Below the pieces are notes generated by a model. It was not told the origin of the DNA, made no database searches, and saw nothing but the letters and a program-made list of their open reading frames with translations. This document shows, piece by piece, positions 1-5,927 of a DNA stretch of 6,692 nt (the stretch's first letter is position 1; every line of letters begins with the position of its first letter). The DNA comes from Clostridia bacterium (GTDB taxonomy: Bacteria > Bacillota > Clostridia > Christensenellales > Aristaeellaceae). Location: positions 1 through 6,692 of the forward strand of contig JAFUGB010000139.1 of assembly GCA_017469605.1 (NCBI GenBank), given 5' to 3'. The position numbers were made by a program, and so were the translations under genes.

Positions 1-93
1 AAATCGCCCTGCTTTCCTGATGCCCTGAAGCTCTCTTTGCGATATTCAAGTTACAGGAGCAAAGTCTTAGTTATTTCTTTTAAGCCGCTTCGC

Positions 94-144
94 CCGGCGG
101 GATGCAAGGGATGAAACCTTCATACCGCCGGCATCAATATTTTT
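94..144 (+). terminator. Possible rho-independent terminator of an upstream gene
   Basis: An imperfect hairpin is visible. CCGGCGG (94-100) pairs with CCGCCGG (125-131), followed inwards by ATG/CAT (102-104 with 121-123) and AAGG/CCTT (106-109 with 117-120), closing on a 7-base loop. A T-rich run (138-144) follows about six bases after the stem, which is further than in a typical terminator. It would end a + strand gene lying left of the window. Positions 1-93 show no convincing coding sequence: the only reading frame open from the edge (frame 1, stop at 112-114) gives about 37 residues that I do not recognise. It could instead be a leader structure, but it lies upstream of the htpG promoter, so it would not be in the htpG mRNA. 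Confidence 0.35.
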
Positions 145-153
145 CCGCTGCTA

Positions 154-182
154 TTGACAAATTCTCCATCCGGTGCTATGCT
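154..182 (+). promoter_or_regulatory. Sigma-A type promoter of htpG
   Basis: TTGACA (154-159) is a perfect -35 box. A 17-base spacer separates it from TATGCT (177-182), a good -10 box preceded by TGC (174-176), which makes it an extended -10. Transcription should start near 189, just before the CIRCE operator. A housekeeping promoter with a CIRCE at the start site is the standard arrangement of HrcA-repressed heat-shock genes. Confidence 0.88.
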
Positions 183-192
183 GTATATGTTG

Positions 193-219
193 TTAGCACT
201 CGGATTGATTGAGTGCTAA
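193..219 (+). promoter_or_regulatory. CIRCE operator (HrcA binding site)
   Basis: The two arms TTAGCACTC (193-201) and GAGTGCTAA (211-219) are perfect inverted repeats separated by exactly nine bases. This matches the CIRCE consensus with no mismatch. In many bacteria the repressor HrcA binds CIRCE, and heat shock relieves repression because HrcA needs GroEL for activity. The site starts about four bases after the expected transcription start, so bound HrcA should block initiation or early elongation. The gene controlled is htpG, 35 bases downstream. HrcA itself is not in the window. Confidence 0.97.
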
Positions 220-254
220 CAAGGAGAAAAATACGCCGCAGGGAGGCAAACCAT

Positions 255-2099
255 ATGTCTGAAATCAAAAAGGGCAATATTTCCATTCACGCGCAAAATA
301 TCATGCCGGTGATCAAGCGCTGGCTGTATTCCGATAAGGATATTTTTATCCGCGAGCTGGTGGCCAACGGCTGCGACGCCGTGACCAAATACCGCATGGC
401 CACAGGCGCGGCCGAGGAGGGTCTCCAGGTCACCGTTACCGTGGACAAGGAAAAGGGCGAATTGCGCTTTACCGATAACGGCATCGGCATGACCGCCGAA
501 GAGCTGGATAAGTATATCAACCAGGTGGCCTTTTCCAGCGCCGAGGAATTCCTCAAAAAGTACCAGGGCGACGCCGAGGGCGGCATTATCGGCCATTTTG
601 GCCTGGGCTTTTACAGTGCTTTCATGCCCGCCGACAAGGTGACCATCGATACGCTAAGCTTCCAGGAGGGCGCCCAGGCCGTGCGCTGGGAAAGCGAGGA
701 CGGCATGGCCTATGCCATGAGCCAAAGCGACCGGGACCGGCGCGGCACCACCATCACGCTGCACATCAGCGAGGAGGAAAAGGAATTCCTGGACACCTAC
801 CGGGTGCGCCAGGTGCTGAACCGTTATTGCGGTTACATGGCCGTGCCCATCTATCTGGAGGACACCGCCGACAAGCCCCAGGAACCCAAGGAGGGCGAGG
901 AGCCCAAGGCGCCCCAGCCCATCAATGAAACCCATCCGCTGTGGCTCAAAGCGCCCAAGGACTGCACCGAGCAGGAATACAAGGACTGCTACCATAAGCT
1001 GTTCAATACCTTTGAGGAGCCCCTGTTCTGGATCCACCTGAACGTGGATTATCCCTTCAACCTGAAGGGCATCCTGTATTTCCCCCGCATCCGCAAGGAC
1101 TTTGGCGGCCAGGAGGGCGAAATCAAGCTGTTCAACCGCCAGGTGTTCGTGGCTGATAACATCAAGGAGATCATTCCCGAGTTCCTGCTGCTGCTCCGCG
1201 GCGTGCTGGACTGCCCCGACCTGCCCCTGAACGTGAGCCGCAGCTTCCTGCAGAACGACGGTTATGTAAAGAAGCTCAGCGCGCATATCACCAAAAAGGT
1301 GGCCGATAAGCTCAACGCCCTCATGAATACCCAGCGTGAAACCTACCAGACCTATTGGGACGATATCCATCCCTTTGTCAAGTACGGCTGCCTGCGGGAT
1401 GAAAAGTTCTATGAGTCTGTGAAGGGCAGCCTGCTGCTGAAGACCACGGCGGGAGAATACCTGACGCTGGACGAATACAAATCCCGCAACGAAGGCAAAA
1501 CCGAAAAGAAGGTGTATTATACCTCCGACGCCGCCCGCCAGGCCGCCAGCGTCAAGCTGTATACCGATCGGGGCATCGACGTGGTGATCATGGACTCGGT
1601 CATTGACATCAGCTTCATGCAGCATCTGGAAAACGTGGGCGAAGAGGACAAGGCTGTCTCCTTTGCCCGGGTGGACGCCGACGCCGACGGCCTTACCGAT
1701 TCCGAGGCCCAGGCGGCCGACCTGCCCCAGGAGCAAATGCAGCAGCTGTTCCGGGACGCCGTGGGCGATGAAAACCTCACGGTCAAAACCCAAGCGCTCA
1801 AGGATCACGACCTGCCGCTGATGCTGCTGGAGGACGAGCAGATGCGCCGTTACCGGGAGATGGCCCAGCTCTACGGCCAGGGCTTTTCCCTGCCCGAAAA
1901 GCCCGAGGTGGTGCTCAATACCGCCTGCCCCGCCGTGCGCAGCCTGGCCGCCATGGCGGACAAAGAGCTGCAGCAACTGCTGGCCAGGCAATATTTTGAT
2001 ATCGCCCGCATGAGCAGCCGTCCGCTGGAAAAAGAGGAGCTGAGCCAGTTCATTGCCAACAGCTACCGGATCGCCGCCAGGGTGAGCGAAAAGGAATAA
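255..2099 (+). CDS. htpG: Hsp90-family molecular chaperone HtpG
   Basis: Bacterial Hsp90, a cytosolic ATP-dependent dimeric chaperone that remodels client proteins under stress. The ATG at 255 is chosen over the upstream in-frame GTG at 213 because 213 lies inside the CIRCE operator, whereas a GGGAGG ribosome site (241-246) sits 8 bases before 255. The product is 614 residues, normal for HtpG. N-terminal GHKL ATPase motifs: ELVANGCDA (34-42, with E34, N38 and D41), DNGIGM (74-79), GHFGLGF (113-119, usually GQFGVGF) and GTTI (164-167). A short charged, proline-rich linker spans about 205-226. The middle domain carries the W230 region and LNVSR (326-330), whose R329 corresponds to the ATP-contacting arginine of Hsp90. 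A dimerisation domain follows, with no eukaryotic MEEVD tail, as expected. It is a single-gene unit with its own promoter, CIRCE and terminator. Identity is secure. Several motif positions differ from the Escherichia coli form, as in a divergent clostridial branch. Confidence 0.97.
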   Translation: MSEIKKGNISIHAQNIMPVIKRWLYSDKDIFIRELVANGCDAVTKYRMATGAAEEGLQVTVTVDKEKGELRFTDNGIGMTAEELDKYINQVAFSSAEEFLKKYQGDAEGGIIGHFGLGFYSAFMPADKVTIDTLSFQEGAQAVRWESEDGMAYAMSQSDRDRRGTTITLHISEEEKEFLDTYRVRQVLNRYCGYMAVPIYLEDTADKPQEPKEGEEPKAPQPINETHPLWLKAPKDCTEQEYKDCYHKLFNTFEEPLFWIHLNVDYPFNLKGILYFPRIRKDFGGQEGEIKLFNRQVFVADNIKEIIPEFLLLLRGVLDCPDLPLNVSRSFLQNDGYVKKLSAHITKKVADKLNALMNTQRETYQTYWDDIHPFVKYGCLRDEKFYESVKGSLLLKTTAGEYLTLDEYKSRNEGKTEKKVYYTSDAARQAASVKLYTDRGIDVVIMDSVIDISFMQHLENVGEEDKAVSFARVDADADGLTDSEAQAADLPQEQMQQLFRDAVGDENLTVKTQALKDHDLPLMLLEDEQMRRYREMAQLYGQGFSLPEKPEVVLNTACPAVRSLAAMADKELQQLLARQYFDIARMSSRPLEKEELSQFIANSYRIAARVSEKE

Positions 2100-2111
2100 T
2101 TGCCGCAAACG

Positions 2112-2152
2112 AAAAAACGGGAGATGTTCTCAACGAACGCTCCCGTTTTTTT
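2112..2152. terminator. Bidirectional rho-independent terminator between htpG and ecfT
   Basis: Six A residues and CGGGAG (2112-2123) pair with CTCCCG and six T residues (2140-2151), a 12-bp stem. After a small internal loop, GTTC (2126-2129) pairs with GAAC (2135-2138) around a 5-base loop. On the + strand the stem ends in seven T residues. On the minus strand the A tract gives six T residues. It begins 13 bases after the htpG stop and lies 34 bases beyond the ecfT stop, so one hairpin can serve both convergent units. Confidence 0.92.
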
Positions 2153-2185
2153 CGTGCGCCGGCCAAATCGATGCCCCGGCTTTTC

Positions 2186-2980
2186 TTATCCGATCACCGC
2201 CGTCACGGCAATGAGCGCGGCCACGGCGGCACAGGCGATATAATCCTTTCGGGTGATTTTCAGCACCCGCAGCCGAGTGCGCCCCTGTCCGCCGTGATAG
2301 CAGCGGGCCTCCATGGCCATGGCCAGGTCGCCGGCCCGGCGGAAGGCGCTGACAAACAGCGGCACCAGCAGCGGCACCATGGCCTTTGCGCGCTGGAGCA
2401 GGTTGCCCGATTCAAAGTCCGCGCCGCGGGCCATCTGGGCCTTCATGATCTTATCGGCTTCCTCCAGAAGGGTGGGAATGAACCGCAGGGCAATGCTCAT
2501 CATCATGGCCAGCTCATGGGCCGGAAAGCCGATCCTGGCCAGCGGGCGCATGAGCCGCTCCATACCGTCGGTGAGCACCACGGGCTGGGTGGTCAGCGTT
2601 AAAATGCTGGCCCCGGTAACCAGGAACACCAGCCGCAGCGAAAACCGGCAGGCCGTTTGCAGCCCCTCCAGCGTGACGCGCACCTTCCATACCGCCAGCA
2701 GCACGGTATCCCCGGCGGTGAAGAACAGGTTGAGCAGGAAGGTAAAAACCAGGATCAGCCGCAGGGGCTTGATGCCCTTGAGCAGCAGCTTCACCGGCAG
2801 GTTGGCGGCCCTGGCCGCCAACAGGATAAACAGCGTAATGGGGATGGCGCCAAGCAGGCTGCCGCCCAGGAACACCGCCACAATAAAGGCGATGGTCAGC
2901 ACGATCTTGATCCGGGGATCCAGGTCATGCACAAAGCTTTTCACCGGGTAATACTGGCCCAGGGTGATATCCTTAAGCAT
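2186..2980 (-). CDS. ecfT: ECF transporter transmembrane component EcfT
   Basis: Membrane coupling subunit of an energy-coupling factor importer. It links ATP hydrolysis by EcfA1/EcfA2 to substrate-binding S proteins. The product is 264 residues from the ATG at 2980, the usual size. An in-frame ATG 48 bases upstream (3028) lies inside ecfA2 and is less likely, since a GGGGGG-rich ribosome site (2989-2994) sits 8 bases before 2980. Near the N-terminus is a family-typical LDPRIK (20-25). Hydrophobic segments are at about 26-57 (probably two helices), 72-90, 113-133 and 247-263. The long cytoplasmic coupling region carries the two short Arg motifs that contact the ATPases: ARG (184-186) and ARC (225-227, in MEARCYHGG). 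Its start overlaps the ecfA2 stop by 8 bases (ATGCTTAA), indicating translational coupling. It is the last gene of the operon. No truA or ribosomal-protein gene follows, unlike many Bacillota. Confidence 0.95.
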   Translation of the reverse strand: MLKDITLGQYYPVKSFVHDLDPRIKIVLTIAFIVAVFLGGSLLGAIPITLFILLAARAANLPVKLLLKGIKPLRLILVFTFLLNLFFTAGDTVLLAVWKVRVTLEGLQTACRFSLRLVFLVTGASILTLTTQPVVLTDGMERLMRPLARIGFPAHELAMMMSIALRFIPTLLEEADKIMKAQMARGADFESGNLLQRAKAMVPLLVPLFVSAFRRAGDLAMAMEARCYHGGQGRTRLRVLKITRKDYIACAAVAALIAVTAVIG

Positions 2981-3827
2981 GGACGGCACCCCCCTTCGCG
3001 GCGCAGATGGCGGCGCACAGCTCCTCATTGGTCAGGCAGTCGGGAAGATCCATGCCCCCGTCCCGGAGCCTGCGGCACAGCTGCACGGTCTGGGGCACGT
3101 CCAGCCCCATGGCTTCCAGCTCATCCCCCCGGCTGAAAATTTCCCGGGGCGTGCCCAGCATGGCCAGCCTGCCCTTGTCCAACACCGCCACCCGGGTGGC
3201 AATACGGGCCACATCATCCATGTTATGGCTGATCAGCACGATGGTCACGCCGCCGCGATGCAATTCATGAATGATCCCGGTGAGCTCGTCCCGGCCCTTG
3301 GGGTCCAGCCCGGCAATGGGCTCATCCAGCACCAGCACCTCCGGCTCCATGGCCACCACGCCGGCCAGCGCCACCCGGCGCATCTGCCCGCCGCTGAGCT
3401 CAAAAGGCGATTTTTCCAGGGCGTCCGGCGGCAGGTGCACCTTATCAAAGGCACTGCGCACCCGCGCGTCCAGGGCGTCGCCGGTCAGCCCCTGGTTCCT
3501 GGGGCCGAAAGCAATATCCTTGTATACCGTTTCCTCAAACAGCTGGTATTCGGCGTACTGGAACAGCAGGCCCACCCGCTGGCGCAGCGCCCGGCGGTTG
3601 GCGCCTTTGGCGTTGATATCCTGGCCGTCCACCAGCACGCGCCCGGCGGTGGGCGTGAGCAGGCCGTTGAGATGCTGGGCCAGCGTGCTTTTACCGCTGC
3701 CGGTATGGCCGATCAGCGCCAGCAGGTCGCCGTCCTCAATGGTAAAATCAATATCCTCCAGCGCATCGGCCTGAAAGGGGCTGCCCGCCTGGTAGGTGTG
3801 GTACATATGCTCAATCTTTATCGGCAT
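2973..3827 (-). CDS. ecfA2: ECF transporter ATPase EcfA2
   Basis: One of two cytoplasmic ATPases that power the ECF importer. It forms a heterodimer with EcfA1 and docks on EcfT. The product is 284 residues. Motifs: Walker A GHTGSGKST (40-48), Q-loop Q90, ABC signature LSGGQ (144-148), Walker B VLVLDEP (164-170) with catalytic E169, D-loop GLDP (173-176) and switch H201. All catalytic positions are intact. The stretch FQYAEYQLFEETVYKDIAFG (89-108) and the ending of Walker B in DEPIAGLDP mark it as EcfA2 rather than EcfA1. The C-terminal extension of about 60 residues is typical of EcfA proteins. The ATG at 3827 has a GGAGG (3835-3839) 7 bases upstream. Its first ten bases overlap the end of ecfA1, and its stop overlaps ecfT, so all three are probably made from one mRNA in balanced amounts. 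Confidence 0.96.
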   Translation of the reverse strand: MPIKIEHMYHTYQAGSPFQADALEDIDFTIEDGDLLALIGHTGSGKSTLAQHLNGLLTPTAGRVLVDGQDINAKGANRRALRQRVGLLFQYAEYQLFEETVYKDIAFGPRNQGLTGDALDARVRSAFDKVHLPPDALEKSPFELSGGQMRRVALAGVVAMEPEVLVLDEPIAGLDPKGRDELTGIIHELHRGGVTIVLISHNMDDVARIATRVAVLDKGRLAMLGTPREIFSRGDELEAMGLDVPQTVQLCRRLRDGGMDLPDCLTNEELCAAICAAKGGAVHA

Positions 3828-4651
3828 TGGAGCACCTCCCCGGCCATGGTTTCCACATCCATGGCCTCCCGGGAAATTTTCAGTCCCCGCGCCCGCAGCA
3901 GGTCGCCCAGCGCCACCATGGGCGGCACATCCAGCCGCATGGCGCGCAGCTTTTCGCTCTGGGTAAACACCTCACCCGGCGTTCCGTCCATGACGCACCG
4001 CCCCTGGTCCATCACCACCACCCGTCTGCACCGGGCGGCTTCCTCCATAAAATGGGTGATCCATACCACCGTGATTCCCTGCTCCCGGTTGAGCCGCTCC
4101 ACCACCGAGAACACCTCCTGCCGGCCCTTGGGATCCAGCATGGCGGTGGCCTCATCCAGGATCAGCGCCTTGGGGCGCATGGCCAGGATCCCCGCGATGG
4201 CGATGCGCTGTTTCTGCCCGCCGGACAGCGTATGGGGGGCGCGGTCGATAAAATCCAGCATGCCCACATCCCGGAGCGCGGCCTCAACGCGCCCGGGCAT
4301 TTCATCGCTGGGCACGCCGATGTTCTCCAGCCCAAAGGCCACGTCGTCCCGTACGATGCTGGCCACCAGCTGGTTATCGGGATTCTGGAACACCATGCCC
4401 GCCGCCTGGCGGATCTCCCAGGTATGCTCGTCCAGGGCGGTATCCATGCCGCACACGGCCACCGTGCCGGCGGTGGGCACATACAGGCCGTTGAGCAGCT
4501 TGGCCAGCGTGCTCTTGCCGCTGCCGTTATGCCCCAAAACCGCCGTCAGCTCCCCGCGCCGAAAGGCCAGGCTCACATCCCGCAGGGCCATGCCCTCGCC
4601 CTCTTCATAGGCATAGCTTACATTCTTGGCCTCAAGGATAAAATCTTCCAT
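3818..4651 (-). CDS. ecfA1: ECF transporter ATPase EcfA1
   Basis: First gene of the ECF operon. It encodes the partner ATPase of EcfA2 at the cytoplasmic face of the membrane. The product is 277 residues. Motifs: Walker A GHNGSGKST (40-48), VFQNPDNQ with Q-loop Q89, ABC signature LSGGQ (142-146), Walker B ALILDEA (162-168) with catalytic E167, D-loop MLDP (171-174) and switch H200. VFQNPDNQ followed by DDVAFGLEN, and the Walker B extension DEATAMLDP, are hallmarks of EcfA1. The ATG at 4651 has an AGGAGA ribosome site ending about 5 bases upstream. Codon use and composition match the neighbours. No S-component gene is in the operon, which fits group II ECF systems whose one module is shared by several S proteins for vitamins or metals. 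The substrate therefore cannot be read from this locus. Confidence 0.96.
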   Translation of the reverse strand: MEDFILEAKNVSYAYEEGEGMALRDVSLAFRRGELTAVLGHNGSGKSTLAKLLNGLYVPTAGTVAVCGMDTALDEHTWEIRQAAGMVFQNPDNQLVASIVRDDVAFGLENIGVPSDEMPGRVEAALRDVGMLDFIDRAPHTLSGGQKQRIAIAGILAMRPKALILDEATAMLDPKGRQEVFSVVERLNREQGITVVWITHFMEEAARCRRVVVMDQGRCVMDGTPGEVFTQSEKLRAMRLDVPPMVALGDLLRARGLKISREAMDVETMAGEVLQCR

Positions 4652-4684
4652 GATCTCTCCTGAAAAATAATCAATTTCCGAATG

Positions 4685-4713
4685 ATTGTATCACGTTTTC
4701 CCCATGGAAGCAA
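4685..4713 (-). promoter_or_regulatory. Probable promoter of the ecfA1-ecfA2-ecfT operon
   Basis: Read on the minus strand, TTGCTT (4713-4708) is a weak -35 box. A 17-base spacer separates it from TACAAT (4690-4685), a good -10 box preceded by TGA (4693-4691), which makes it an extended -10. Transcription would start near 4678, leaving a leader of about 25 bases before ecfA1. The leader is too short for a riboswitch. A small inverted repeat (AATCA 4669-4673, TGATT 4683-4687) straddles the predicted start. Confidence 0.6.
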
Positions 4714-4737
4714 GTGAATAACGCCCTGTCCCGCCGC

Positions 4738-4766
4738 TTGACTGGGCCGGGCAAATTCCTTATAAT
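4738..4766 (+). promoter_or_regulatory. Strong sigma-A type promoter of recF
   Basis: TTGACT (4738-4743), one base from consensus, is followed after exactly 17 bases by a perfect TATAAT (4761-4766). Transcription should start near 4773, giving a leader of about 40 bases. The -35 box lies 24 bases from the -35 box of the divergent ecf promoter. The elements do not overlap, so the two units could be transcribed at the same time. Confidence 0.88.
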
Positions 4767-4814
4767 AAAAGCGCCGTGCAGGCGGCATTATTTGGGCTGA
4801 TCAAGGGAAGTACC

Positions 4815-5927
4815 ATGCGCATTCAAACGCTTAGACTGCATGATTTCCGCTCCTACCGCCAGGTGCTGTTGACCCCGCCGGGGGGCACCACGGTATTTGT
4901 GGGCGAAAACGGCGCCGGCAAAACCAACCTGCTGGAAGCCGTTCATTTGTGCTGCCTGGGCCGCAGCCACCGCACCGCCAACGACCGGGAAATGATCCGC
5001 TCGGGCCAGGATACCTGCGCGGTGCAGGTGCGGGTGGAGCGGGGCGACGGCGCCGATACCGTGGGCGTGCGGCTGTTTTCCGCCGACCAGAAGCGGCGCA
5101 AGCTGCTGCACATCAACGGCAAAAACGCCAGCCGCACCGGCGAACTGATGGGCCATGTGACCTGCGTGATGTTCTCCCCGGAGGATATTGAGCTGATGCG
5201 CGGCGCGCCCCAGGGGCGGCGGCGCTTTCTGGATATGCTGCTGAGCCAGTGCGGGGCAGGCTATTATTACGCCCTGCAAACCTATAACAGCGCGCTGAAG
5301 CAGCGCAACGCCCTGCTGCACGCCATCGTCCGGGGCGAAGCCCAGCCCAGCCAGCTGGACGTATGGGACGAGCAGCTGAGCCAGGCCGCCGCGCCGGTGG
5401 TCAAGGCCCGGCAATACGCTGCCGGCAGCCTGTGTTCCCTGGCCCGGGCCCATTACGCCCACATCGGCGGCCGGGAAAGGGAGGTATTTGCCCTGCGCTA
5501 CACCGGCCATCTGGCCGAAAGCGGCGCCCCGGCCGAGGACCTGCGCCGCCTGCTGGCCGAAAGGCGGGCCGAAGACCTGCGCCGGGTGACCACCACGGCG
5601 GGCCCCCATCGGGACGACCTGGCGCTGACGCTTTCGGGGGAGGATATGCGCGCCTTTGCCAGCCAGGGACAGATGCGAACGGCGGTGCTGGCCCTGCGGC
5701 TCAGCGAAGTGGACCTGCTGACCCGGCGCCAGGGGGAAACGCCGCTGCTGCTGCTGGACGACGTACTCAGCGAATTGGACGCCGGGCGGCGCACACGGCT
5801 GCTGGAACGCATCAGCGGCATCCAAACGCTGCTGACCTGCACCGACCTGAGCGACCTCACCGGCGCGCGCCCCGACGCCGTGCTGTACGTGCGCCCGGGC
5901 GAAATCACCATGGAGGAAACCCCTTGA
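4815..5927 (+). CDS. recF: DNA replication/repair protein RecF
   Basis: Cytosolic SMC-like ATPase that binds gapped or damaged DNA and, with RecR and RecO, helps load RecA. The ATG at 4815 is preferred over an in-frame alternative start codon 39 bases upstream (4776). The sequence from 4815 begins with the typical MRIQTLRLHDFRSY, and AAGGGAAG (4803-4810) lies just upstream. The product is 370 residues, full length for the family. Motifs: Walker A GENGAGKT (30-37), GPHRDD (263-268), the ABC-like signature in FASQGQMRT (281-289) and Walker B LLLLDDVLSELD (311-322). All are intact, so it should be functional. It is commonly found in a dnaA-dnaN-recF-gyrB cluster near the replication origin. Here it has its own promoter, with ecfA1 divergent upstream and a HAD gene overlapping downstream. 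No DnaA-box cluster or origin-like AT-rich region is visible. Confidence 0.96.
   Translation: MRIQTLRLHDFRSYRQVLLTPPGGTTVFVGENGAGKTNLLEAVHLCCLGRSHRTANDREMIRSGQDTCAVQVRVERGDGADTVGVRLFSADQKRRKLLHINGKNASRTGELMGHVTCVMFSPEDIELMRGAPQGRRRFLDMLLSQCGAGYYYALQTYNSALKQRNALLHAIVRGEAQPSQLDVWDEQLSQAAAPVVKARQYAAGSLCSLARAHYAHIGGREREVFALRYTGHLAESGAPAEDLRRLLAERRAEDLRRVTTTAGPHRDDLALTLSGEDMRAFASQGQMRTAVLALRLSEVDLLTRRQGETPLLLLDDVLSELDAGRRTRLLERISGIQTLLTCTDLSDLTGARPDAVLYVRPGEITMEETP
5912..5916 (+). promoter_or_regulatory. Ribosome binding site fixing the TTG start of the HAD gene
   Basis: GGAGG lies inside the last codons of recF, 7 bases before TTG at 5924. This is ideal spacing, and there is no ATG in the HAD frame close by. 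The TTG shares bases with the recF stop (TTGA). Confidence 0.82.

Noticed and set aside
1..114. A gene fragment entering from the left edge in frame 1
   Set aside because: About 37 codons are open, but the residues match nothing I recognise and the region is AT-richer than the genes. It could be chance, so no gene is called.
213..254. GTG at 213 as the start of htpG
   Set aside because: It lies within the second CIRCE arm and would add 14 residues (MLTRRKIRRREANH) not expected in the family. ATG 255 has a good ribosome site.
654..2108. A 484-codon open frame antisense to htpG
   Set aside because: It mirrors htpG codons in GC-rich DNA. The product is low-complexity, rich in His, Gln, Leu and Gly, with no recognisable motif, while the + strand encodes a full Hsp90.
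2964..4610. A 548-codon open frame antisense to ecfA2 and ecfA1
   Set aside because: It crosses two well-supported ABC ATPase genes, lacks any family motif and has a biased composition, so it is a shadow of the codon bias.
4652..4737. A riboswitch controlling the ecf operon
   Set aside because: ECF genes are often riboswitch-controlled, but the predicted leader is only about 25 bases and no aptamer-like structure is visible.
4776..4814. An upstream start for recF adding 13 residues
   Set aside because: It lies only a few bases after the predicted transcription start and has no ribosome site. The family N-terminus begins at 4815.
4652..4814. A replication origin next to recF
   Set aside because: No cluster of DnaA boxes and no long AT-rich unwinding region is visible, and dnaA and dnaN are absent.
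4788..5825. A 345-codon open frame antisense to recF
   Set aside because: It has no recognisable domain and a His/Gln/Gly-rich shadow composition, while recF has every family motif.
5363..5923. A 397-residue protein formed by the HAD frame extended upstream into recF
   Set aside because: The upstream part is an out-of-frame shadow of recF rich in Gly, Pro, Arg and Ala. The HAD domain begins exactly at the TTG with its own ribosome site.
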